The notes beneath the pieces are model-generated. The model saw nothing but the letters and a program-made list of their open reading frames with translations, ran no database searches and had not been told where the DNA came from. From a virus, in IMG/VR virus record IMGVR_UViG_3300002161_000383, positions 478 through 23,781 of that record: 23,304 nt of DNA; one strand, written 5' to 3'. Both the position numbers and the translations under genes were made by a program. This document shows positions 17,099 through 22,884 of the stretch, one piece after another. The stretch's first letter is position 1. Every line of letters begins with the position of its first letter.

Positions 17099-17352
17099 GT
17101 GGCTTTTTCGCCTTTTTTGTGCAGATTCCTGCTGCGGTTTGCCTTCGGAGACTCCAGCTTGTAGCCGTCAGAGTTAGTGCCCCCACGCGCCAACGCTTTT
17201 ACGTGGGAGACATCTTTACCTTTACGATTCACGCCCTTCTTATCCATCGCCCTCCTGGCACGCTGCCGTTCCATGCGGTCTTCGTGTTCGCCGCGCTGCT
17301 GCTGCATTTCGTACTCGTGCTTGTACGGACGGGGGGACTTGGTGTAGGGCAT
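17095..17352 (-). CDS. Small HNH-like protein, minimal ββα-metal type
   Basis: 85 aa. A very basic N-terminal half (KSPRPYKHEYEMQQQRGEHE, then RMERQRARRAMDKK) is followed by a compact motif: GKDVSHVKALARGGTN with D and H, then LESPKANRSRN. The D..H...GGTN...N.R spacing looks like a cut-down HNH finger lacking zinc-binding cysteines. Short proteins of this pattern are common in phage genomes and are often called HNH or hypothetical. It starts one base after the stop of the Cas4-like nuclease (TGA-C-ATG), so the two are probably co-translated. Whether it cuts DNA or only binds it cannot be told from sequence. Confidence 0.78.
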   Translation of the reverse strand: MPYTKSPRPYKHEYEMQQQRGEHEDRMERQRARRAMDKKGVNRKGKDVSHVKALARGGTNSDGYKLESPKANRSRNLHKKGEKAT

Positions 17353-17353
17353 G

Positions 17354-18025
17354 TCAGTTCTTTCCGTTGTGCGGGCAGGTAGTCACCACGCAATGCTTTC
17401 GGCAAAGACCGGAAGGCTTGGGGTTCCACACGTCGTGACTCATGGCAAATTTTAGTTTGTCATGCTTGTCTGCCCACTTCTTCCAGAGCGTATCTTGCTG
17501 GGTGGATTCGCACTTGCTCTTCACGAACGCATTGCACACCACGAACAGCAGGCCGGAGCGCACCTTCTTGATCTCGGGGAAGTGCTTGAACACGCACAGG
17601 GACATCAACTCCAACTGATCCGGGTCCGCGTACTTGGAGGACTTGCCGGTCTTGTAGTCAACGATCCTTGCCTCCCCTGACTCCCGATCCAGAATCAGCA
17701 GGTCAGCAATCCCACGGAACCAAACATCGGGTGCGTCGAACTTGCATGGCTGCAAGTCCTCAGTGATCCCCATCTCGTATTCGCACAGCTTCTCCCCCTT
17801 GATGTGCTTCAGGTTGTCCAAAGCACCTTTGACAAAGGTGAAGTACGGGGGGAGAGGGCGGTCTTCCTTGATGTAGAACTCCGCAGCTTCGTGGAACCGC
17901 GTGCCGTACATCATCGCTTCTGACTCAGGCTCCTTGAAGTCCTTGACCACCCGCAGGTGGTAATACTTTCGAGGGCACTGTTCAAAAAGTTTCAGGCTGC
18001 TGTATGACCAGCGGCTCGTGCTCAT
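17354..18025 (-). CDS. Cas4/RecB-like PD-(D/E)XK nuclease with Fe-S-type cysteines
   Basis: 223 aa from ATG 18025, overlapping the upstream stop as ATGA. It opens with WSYSSLKLFEQCPRKYY (C17), then GTRFHEAAE with H45. The catalytic core follows as GIADLLIL (D108) and IVDYKTGK (D123, K125). The C-terminus carries C208, C212 and C217. One N-terminal plus three C-terminal cysteines is the [4Fe-4S] arrangement of Cas4, AddB and related exonucleases. The expected activity is a DNA exonuclease acting on ends in recombination or replication. There is no CRISPR context, so a Cas function is not implied. It lies downstream of the polymerase gene and next to an HNH-like gene. Confidence 0.9.
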   Translation of the reverse strand: MSTSRWSYSSLKLFEQCPRKYYHLRVVKDFKEPESEAMMYGTRFHEAAEFYIKEDRPLPPYFTFVKGALDNLKHIKGEKLCEYEMGITEDLQPCKFDAPDVWFRGIADLLILDRESGEARIVDYKTGKSSKYADPDQLELMSLCVFKHFPEIKKVRSGLLFVVCNAFVKSKCESTQQDTLWKKWADKHDKLKFAMSHDVWNPKPSGLCRKHCVVTTCPHNGKN

Positions 18026-18213
18026 CGCGGCATTTCCTTGTTTTGCATGATCGCAAGGGTAGCCTGAAGCACTCGTACCTCTACACCCATCCGCAGGGCG
18101 GTCTCTTCCGCAGCGGGGAGATCATCCTCCAGGCATTCGTTATACAGTTGTTTAGCCATGCGCTCGATGTTCATCAGAGGCATAGCGTAGTCCACGATCT
18201 CAGCAGTCGCCAT
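18022..18213 (-). CDS. Small hypothetical protein between polymerase and nuclease
   Basis: 63 aa, probably all helical: IVDYAMPLMNIERMAKQLYN, a short acidic turn (LEDDLPAAEE), then a second helix ending MQNKEMPR. Start ATG 18213 lies inside the last codons of the polymerase gene with GGAG upstream. Its stop overlaps the nuclease start (ATGA). The tight coupling on both sides supports it as real. No family is recognised; a small helical accessory or partner protein is possible. Confidence 0.7.
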   Translation of the reverse strand: MATAEIVDYAMPLMNIERMAKQLYNECLEDDLPAAEETALRMGVEVRVLQATLAIMQNKEMPR

Positions 18214-20917
18214 AACTTTTTCCTACTCCGCTTTCACAGTTAACAGGCAGCCCCCCTGCCCACTTCGGTACCCACCGCATACATTCTTCAACATACGCCC
18301 GAGCTTCATTTACTTCTTCGTCTCTGCAGATGCACGCGATAGCGTCATGCACTGTCAACACAACTTTGTACTTCATGGAGATACGCAGCATCTGTTCCCC
18401 GATGATGCAGCGGGCAATGGCTTGGCAGACGTTCTCGATGACCTTCCCGCCGTAAATGCGAGTGCGCCCTTTACGGGTCTTGTAGGTGAACTCGATCCCC
18501 TTCTCACCCTCGTGCGCCTTCAGGTCATCGTACCGCAGCATCAGCTTGCTAGGCAACAGGATTGCTTTCTCCACGGGCACTATTGACAGCACACCGGAGC
18601 GCCCTAGCATAGCCGGCTCGTCCCGCAGCATCGCAACCAGCATGAGCTGCGCCTGCCGCCACAAACCGGTGATCGCCGGGTTTGACTTCCGGTATACCTC
18701 CACGATTCGGCGGGCTTCGTCCAGATCCACGTTCGCCTCTGAGCCCCTTAACTGGGCGTGAAACTTCACCGCGCCCATACCGTACCCGCAGTTATGAACA
18801 ATAAGCGGTCCTACATCTGTCGCAATCATGAATCTGTTGTTCGGCCCTGCGTAAGCGATGTCGTAGGTCTGCAATTTCTGCTTGCATTTCTTTGACCGTT
18901 CGCTTGTTACGTGCGTTTTCACTTCGGGTTGCGAATCGAAGGTTGTCCGGTTCATACCCTTTGTTGTTATCAACCCTGTCAAGGTCACGCTTGGGGTCGT
19001 CCCAATTGGGGAGAGTAATGAGGTACTGTAAAAAAGCGGCGCGATCAGTACGCCAGGGTTCATGAACAGTGATACCCCGTCCACCATAGTGCGCGTATGT
19101 TTTGCAAGTCTTTGTGTGGCATCTTGAAATAACACTCGCAATTCGGTTGAGCAGTCTTTGCCTGTGCCCCATGTCTGGAACAATTGCTTCATAGCCCCAA
19201 TACTTTTTGCGAGTTGCGTCTGCCGCACCTTTAGCGCACGTATTGCACCTTGTTGTACGCCCCGACTTGAAGTTCTGTCTGTCAACTTGGCCTTGCCATC
19301 CACAATCACACCGGACCACGGGATGCCACCCTGCAGATCTACCCATGGACTTGATGTGCTGCTGCCAACCAACGACAGTGAGCGTGCCTTGTCGAAAGCC
19401 GATTGGGAAAGGGTAGGGTTTGTAACCACCTCGTACCACTCCCGCCACCCATGTTCCGTCAGAATTTCGTGTTCCGGCGTAGCGTCTACCCCCCATGCCC
19501 TGAGCGTCTCGCGCTCTCCCTTCGGGATCACCCCCTGGTGTGTTACCCATGATTCACCATCCCATACCAAATCCGTAGCTTGAACTTCTACAATACGCTT
19601 CCAACCTGAGTTTGTCAATACCCTAGTGTCGGCGGCAAAACAACCAAGGATCGTTGTCTTACCTACAAACCGTTCAGGGTCTGTGATCTCGGTGGTTGGC
19701 TTACCGTAAATTTGTGATGCCATCAGCTTGTACGGGTCGTGCTTAAACTGTTTCTTGGGTACACTTGCAAGAATCTCCTCGTTGTTCTTTCTGAACACCT
19801 CCAGCAGATCGTCTTGCCCCGCAAGCCACGCCAATACCCGTGCCTCAATCTGAGAAGAGTCGGAGTCAATGATGCTGTACCCTTCGGGCGCGAGGATAGC
19901 GCTCTTCAACTTCCCCGCGTTCTCTCCTCGGCTCGGCAGGTTCTGCAGGTTGATCTTGTCGTCCCCGCCGAACCGCCCCGTGTGCGCTGCGTAATACTTG
20001 ATCGGCACCGGTAGTGCGCCCCGCTCGGCTATGTCAATGAACCGTTGGGTGCGGGTCTCTTCCAGGGTGGACTTCATTCCAAGACGTGCCGATACCAACC
20101 CTTGCACGCGCCAGTCCGGATGGTGGAGCAATGCGATGAAGTCTTCGTCGTTCTTGGCAAACGCATGCGTTTCTTTACCCGTGGTCAGACTCGTCTTCCT
20201 CGGCGGCGTTACACCAAGATTGGCCAACACCTCTGCGAACTTTGGGTTGCTCATCAGATCCGATGCTTCCACACCACTGTCGGCCAGCAACTTGGACTTC
20301 TGTTCCTGAATACTCTGTAGGTGTTCTTGCAAAAGATCCTTGTCCAGCCGCAGCGTAGGCTCGATAAACATACGTAGCGTTGTGTCTATGAGCTTCAGTT
20401 CCTTCTTGGGGAACAGGGGCAAGAACTTCTTGAACAGCAGGTACGTAAGCTCCACGTCGGTGACGCAGTAGTCCCCGTACCGAGCCAGCCGCTCCTTGGA
20501 GAAGTCCTCGCGGCGCATACCCGCTACGGTCAGCACCTCCACGCCCTTGGTGCCGAGCCCCTCGCGCTGCGCTAACGCTGCCAGGGAGTTACTGACTTCC
20601 ACACCGTGCAGAGCCCGCCCCATGCACAGAGTATCAAGCCATAGGTTAGGCAGAATGCCAAACCGCCAAGCCAGAATGGCCCCATCAAACATAGCGTTAT
20701 GAGCCAACGCCATAGAGTTTTCCCAGTCAAACTGGAGTAACCAATCTTTGATCTGCTGTTCAGTCCCACTTGCCCACTCCACTACGCCGTTGTTGACCTT
20801 GAGCCCCACGCCGATAACCTCAAACCGTTTATCGCGTATGTACTCTTCAGTTGTAAGTTTCGTGAGGCTGAACTCCCTGTCGTAGTACGTTTCAAAGTCA
20901 AGAGTTATCAGGTCCAT
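18200..20917 (-). CDS. Family A DNA polymerase with 3'-5' exonuclease, interrupted by an intein
   Basis: The 905-aa precursor would give a 621-aa mature enzyme after splicing (425-aa N-extein, 196-aa C-extein). Exonuclease residues are DFE (D7, E9), AHNAMFD (D78) and YCVTD (D154). Polymerase motif A is DSDSSQIEAR (D353). Motif B is R416...K420-TTILG, then the intein, then CGYGMG. Motif C is TVHDA (catalytic D574 in the mature protein). The position equivalent to Phe762 of E. coli Pol I is Leu424. A longer reading frame opens at 20998, but ATG 20917 is preferred: it has GGAG upstream and begins at the conserved exonuclease strand. The start overlaps the glycosyltransferase gene by 20 bases. 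There is no 5'-3' exonuclease domain, as in many phage enzymes. Confidence 0.94.
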   Translation of the reverse strand: MDLITLDFETYYDREFSLTKLTTEEYIRDKRFEVIGVGLKVNNGVVEWASGTEQQIKDWLLQFDWENSMALAHNAMFDGAILAWRFGILPNLWLDTLCMGRALHGVEVSNSLAALAQREGLGTKGVEVLTVAGMRREDFSKERLARYGDYCVTDVELTYLLFKKFLPLFPKKELKLIDTTLRMFIEPTLRLDKDLLQEHLQSIQEQKSKLLADSGVEASDLMSNPKFAEVLANLGVTPPRKTSLTTGKETHAFAKNDEDFIALLHHPDWRVQGLVSARLGMKSTLEETRTQRFIDIAERGALPVPIKYYAAHTGRFGGDDKINLQNLPSRGENAGKLKSAILAPEGYSIIDSDSSQIEARVLAWLAGQDDLLEVFRKNNEEILASVPKKQFKHDPYKLMASQIYGKPTTEITDPERFVGKTTILGCFAADTRVLTNSGWKRIVEVQATDLVWDGESWVTHQGVIPKGERETLRAWGVDATPEHEILTEHGWREWYEVVTNPTLSQSAFDKARSLSLVGSSTSSPWVDLQGGIPWSGVIVDGKAKLTDRTSSRGVQQGAIRALKVRQTQLAKSIGAMKQLFQTWGTGKDCSTELRVLFQDATQRLAKHTRTMVDGVSLFMNPGVLIAPLFYSTSLLSPIGTTPSVTLTGLITTKGMNRTTFDSQPEVKTHVTSERSKKCKQKLQTYDIAYAGPNNRFMIATDVGPLIVHNCGYGMGAVKFHAQLRGSEANVDLDEARRIVEVYRKSNPAITGLWRQAQLMLVAMLRDEPAMLGRSGVLSIVPVEKAILLPSKLMLRYDDLKAHEGEKGIEFTYKTRKGRTRIYGGKVIENVCQAIARCIIGEQMLRISMKYKVVLTVHDAIACICRDEEVNEARAYVEECMRWVPKWAGGLPVNCESGVGKSYGDC
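18791..19642 (-). mobile_element. Intein in DNA polymerase motif B (284 aa)
   Basis: Starts at Cys1 (CFAADTRVLT, codon 19642-19640) and ends at His-Asn (PLIVHN, last codon 18793-18791) with +1 Cys in the C-extein. Block A includes CFAADTRVLT. Block B is VDATPEHEIL with T55 and H58. A block F-like segment, TYDIAYAGPNNRF, is at about 259-271, and block G is GPLIVHN. The extein joins as TTILG-CGYGMG, restoring motif B. Residues about 74-248 lack any LAGLIDADG or HNH signature in this frame, so the intein has no in-frame endonuclease. A complete HNH gene overlaps this region in the -1 frame. Hand counts give about 50% G+C for 18841-19140 against about 61% in 240 bases of flanking polymerase code (18421-18540, 19861-19980), consistent with a different origin. 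Confidence 0.93.
18792..19550 (-). CDS. HNH endonuclease nested out of frame inside the polymerase intein
   Basis: Up to 252 aa, read in the -1 frame relative to the intein. From residue 43 the layout is that of phage HNH endonucleases: a QGTLTVVGW strand, then a zinc knuckle (C81, C83, C102, C105), a linker with RLLNRIASVISRCH, then YGGRGITV, W166 and the catalytic finger LDRVDNNKGYEPDNLRFAT...ENARNKR (about 190-217). A basic coiled-coil tail of about 35 residues follows. The start is uncertain. ATG 19550 follows an in-frame TGA at 19556-19554 by one codon, but residues 1-40 look non-conserved; ATG 19496 or GTG 19448/19439 are alternatives nearer the domain edge. The stop TAA (18794-18792) is made from the intein's CAT-AAC His-Asn codons. 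The likely role is a homing endonuclease for the intein; cutting of the empty allele is inferred. Confidence 0.85.
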   Translation of the reverse strand: MGNTPGGDPEGRARDAQGMGGRRYAGTRNSDGTWVAGVVRGGYKPYPFPIGFRQGTLTVVGWQQHIKSMGRSAGWHPVVRCDCGWQGQVDRQNFKSGRTTRCNTCAKGAADATRKKYWGYEAIVPDMGHRQRLLNRIASVISRCHTKTCKTYAHYGGRGITVHEPWRTDRAAFLQYLITLPNWDDPKRDLDRVDNNKGYEPDNLRFATRSENARNKRTVKEMQAEIADLRHRLRRAEQQIHDCDRCRTAYCS

Positions 20918-22262
20918 GTTGTTCGTTCTCCGAGTTCTCAGGTTGTTTCTTTTCCCCGAAGCCAGCACGCACGCGCATGTTCGGGTAGTCGATGCCAAAC
21001 TTGTCAGCGTAACCAGCTAGGGTACGTGCAGTGCCGAGCCCGTAAGCCCCAAGGTTTGCGCCATCCACCAACAAACTTTTCAGCCGCTTGTTTGACTGCT
21101 CATCGTATGTCCACCAGCGCTTAGCCCGCTGTTTGTCATCCCCCTCGTTCCAATGCGGCGCACGGACGGAGCACTTCGTATCGTTGAACAGGTGGAAGAC
21201 AGGTTGCCCCGCCACGAAAAACAGATCCCACCCGTGGGTAAAAGCTCGGGCAGAGAAGTTGTGCTCCTCACCGTAGAAGTACAGAGCCGGATCAATCAAC
21301 ACCTGCCGGAACAAGTCTGCAGGGGCGAACACGCAGCCCGCAGATATACGGCTACCCTCTACGTCCTCGGTATGCCCGTACACAACACCTGCGTACCCAA
21401 TTGCCACGGCGCTCATCGACCCATCTTGGGCGGGTTTCTGCCCCACAGTAGCTGAGCCCCAGCGATCCAGCTTCACCTTGTTGTTCTCATAGGTGAATCC
21501 ATACGGCATCATGGACAGGTAAGGCTTGCTTGACTTGGACTTCAAGCGTTCTATCGTTCGTATAAACCATGTATCCCATCCGGGGTCGAACCGTGAATGT
21601 GAATCGACCTGTAGTACATAGTCCTCGTCATACAAAAGCGTGAATCCCACCGCTCGTGCCCAACAGGGGCCCCGGCTGAACTTGTAGTCCACAAACAGAT
21701 ACTCGATCTGCGCAGGCGCAGCCAACGCCAGCTTATCTTCTCGGGCAGGGTACATGGTCTGATCAACTACGACAAACCTCAGTCGTTCAGGGTGCTCGGC
21801 CTTAGCTACCGCATCTGCAACTGTCGCCCACAGTTCCTGATCATCACGGTACGAAGCGATGTTCACGAAGATGGTAGGTAGTGAGGCAGCTTTTTCGGTT
21901 GCACTTGTATATACGTAAACACCAACGTCGTCCTCCACGTACACCCCTTGCGGCGTAGGGAGCGCAACGACCAACTCGCTGTTTCGCTTTACACGTAGTA
22001 CCACTGTGTTGCAGCACTCAGATAAACGGTGCATCAGGAACAACGCATCGGACACGCTGAACTGCTCCAGCACGCGGCCAACCAACCCAACGTCGTACTT
22101 GCTCTGAGGCTTCCACGCAGCTAGATCGTCCGCCATAGTCCACTCGGCATCGTGTGCAACGCAGTGGCGCAATGGTGACCAATCAGGGTCGGCGTCCTTG
22201 ATTTCGAGCACGGACTTCGGCTTGCGTGCTACAAGAAGTTTTCTTATGGTCTCAAGCGGCAC
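20898..22262 (-). CDS. GT-A glycosyltransferase resembling GlcNAc family PF11397, with N-terminal extra domain
   Basis: 454 aa from GTG 22262 with GGAAGAG upstream. From about residue 128: TIFVNIASYRDDQELW, RGPCWARAVGF, then VLQVDSHSRFDPGWD with a D220-S-H222 metal motif, KPYLSMMPYGF, SAGCVFAPADLF, YFYGEEHNFSARAFTHGWDL and PVFHLFN. This series is that of the Skp1-hydroxyproline GlcNAc-transferase-like family. The first ~110 residues (KSVLEIKDADPDW, then YDVGLVGRVLEQF) recall a degenerate Rossmann methyltransferase-like domain without a glycine loop. The C-terminal 30 residues are polar. The target is unknown: modified DNA bases, a virion protein or a host surface sugar are all possible. Its place directly before the polymerase in a replication operon is unusual. 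It overlaps both neighbours. Confidence 0.85.
   Translation of the reverse strand: MPLETIRKLLVARKPKSVLEIKDADPDWSPLRHCVAHDAEWTMADDLAAWKPQSKYDVGLVGRVLEQFSVSDALFLMHRLSECCNTVVLRVKRNSELVVALPTPQGVYVEDDVGVYVYTSATEKAASLPTIFVNIASYRDDQELWATVADAVAKAEHPERLRFVVVDQTMYPAREDKLALAAPAQIEYLFVDYKFSRGPCWARAVGFTLLYDEDYVLQVDSHSRFDPGWDTWFIRTIERLKSKSSKPYLSMMPYGFTYENNKVKLDRWGSATVGQKPAQDGSMSAVAIGYAGVVYGHTEDVEGSRISAGCVFAPADLFRQVLIDPALYFYGEEHNFSARAFTHGWDLFFVAGQPVFHLFNDTKCSVRAPHWNEGDDKQRAKRWWTYDEQSNKRLKSLLVDGANLGAYGLGTARTLAGYADKFGIDYPNMRVRAGFGEKKQPENSENEQHGPDNS
20928..20931 (-). promoter_or_regulatory. Shine-Dalgarno GGAG supporting the polymerase start at 20917
   Basis: GGAG within GGAGAACGAACAAC, ten bases before ATG 20917 and inside the end of the glycosyltransferase gene. 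A similar GGAGAAC leader precedes other genes of this arm (starts at 14624 and 15304). Confidence 0.6.
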
Positions 22263-22467
22263 GGGACTCTTCCACCTCGATGAGCTTTTGGATGTAATGC
22301 GCAGCCTTCTTCAGATCTTGCACTCCGTTTTTATGTCTCCAACGGCTGAGATATTTGACTGCGTTGCCGTCAAGATACCCGAGCTGCCAGTCCAAGATCA
22401 CATCCCAGGTTTCATACTGGAATTGTTTGTAGTGGTTACCGCCCACCTGTGTCTCATTCGCGCTCAT
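22252..22467 (-). CDS. DUF3310 family protein
   Basis: 71 aa. It matches the DUF3310 signature closely: GGNHYK, ETWDVI near residues 19-24, then LGYLDGNAVKYLSRWRHKNG and DLKKAAHYIQKLIEVEE. The family is common in phage early regions; some members are described as nucleotide kinase-like, but the biochemical role is not settled. Length is typical of the minimal domain. Its end overlaps the glycosyltransferase start by 11 bases, and it begins one base after the zinc-ribbon gene's stop. Confidence 0.92.
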   Translation of the reverse strand: MSANETQVGGNHYKQFQYETWDVILDWQLGYLDGNAVKYLSRWRHKNGVQDLKKAAHYIQKLIEVEESRAA

Positions 22468-22468
22468 A

Positions 22469-22699
22469 TCAGGGCTTCTCCCATACTTTCAGCTTCAGCA
22501 TAACGCGTTGTTTTTCTTCCTCGATTTTCTGTAACGCTTCCGTCTTTTTGATAGCTGTAGAGGAAGGGCCAGGGACGATCCGCTCCTCGGTCCAAAATTT
22601 GTGCAGGTTTGCACACTGGTAGCGTCGGCGGCGCGATCCATCTTTGCGCATCCGCGTATCCAGAACTTCCGTCCATGTTCCGCACTCCGGGCATTTCAT
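22469..22699 (-). CDS. Small zinc-ribbon protein (NrdR-like N-terminal finger)
   Basis: 76 aa. MKCPECGTWTEVLDTRMRKD then RRRRYQCANLHKF gives C3, C6, C29 and H33 as likely zinc ligands, resembling the N-terminal zinc ribbon of NrdR but with His replacing the last Cys and no ATP-cone. The C-terminal half is a charged helix. The start ATG overlaps the upstream stop (ATGA). AAGGAGG lies unusually close to the ATG, with GGAG a little further upstream. An overlapping longer frame (22464-22736) lacks this pattern. DNA or RNA binding is likely; the target is unknown. Confidence 0.85.
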   Translation of the reverse strand: MKCPECGTWTEVLDTRMRKDGSRRRRYQCANLHKFWTEERIVPGPSSTAIKKTEALQKIEEEKQRVMLKLKVWEKP

Positions 22700-22881
22700 T
22701 CCTCCTTGTTCTCCGTAAAGCTAGGGCAGCGTTCATCTTCCATGATCCACGGCCCCATCCACCACTGGCGGTCTGAGTTAGGGTTCACGGGTGAATTGGC
22801 TACGTTGCGTTTACATGCCTTGCAGTATTCAAAGCATGGGTTACCAGCACAGCGGGCGAAGTCAGATGGTTCGTAGGTCAT
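22696..22881 (-). CDS. Small Cys-rich phage protein
   Basis: 61 aa. C11, C16, C20 and C23 form a probable zinc-binding cluster (RCAGNPCFEYCKACKR). A Trp-rich segment, QWWMGPWIM, follows, then C52. An excellent AAGGAG lies six bases before ATG 22881. Its stop overlaps the next gene (ATGA). Function not recognised; short Cys4 proteins of this sort are frequent in early phage operons. Confidence 0.8.
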   Translation of the reverse strand: MTYEPSDFARCAGNPCFEYCKACKRNVANSPVNPNSDRQWWMGPWIMEDERCPSFTENKEE

Positions 22882-22884
22882 GTG

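Noticed and set aside
17354-18025. CRISPR adaptation gene cas4
   Set aside because: No repeats, cas1 or cas2 nearby. The gene sits in a phage replication operon, where Cas4-like exonucleases are common.
18200-20917. Polymerase gene broken by a frameshift or by two sequencing errors around the HNH domain
   Set aside because: The polymerase-intein frame is continuous with no stop and restores motif B exactly. Putting the HNH into the polymerase frame would need two compensating indels and would destroy an already intact frame.
20918-20998. 27-residue N-terminal extension of the polymerase
   Set aside because: The extension (MASTTRTCACVLASG...) lies in the glycosyltransferase C-terminal code and is not exonuclease-like. 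ATG 20917 has a ribosome-binding site and starts at the conserved strand.
22464-22736. 90-aa minus-strand ORF overlapping the zinc-ribbon gene
   Set aside because: Shifted frame of the C3/C6/C29/H33 zinc-ribbon gene; it lacks the Cys pattern and the ATGA coupling.
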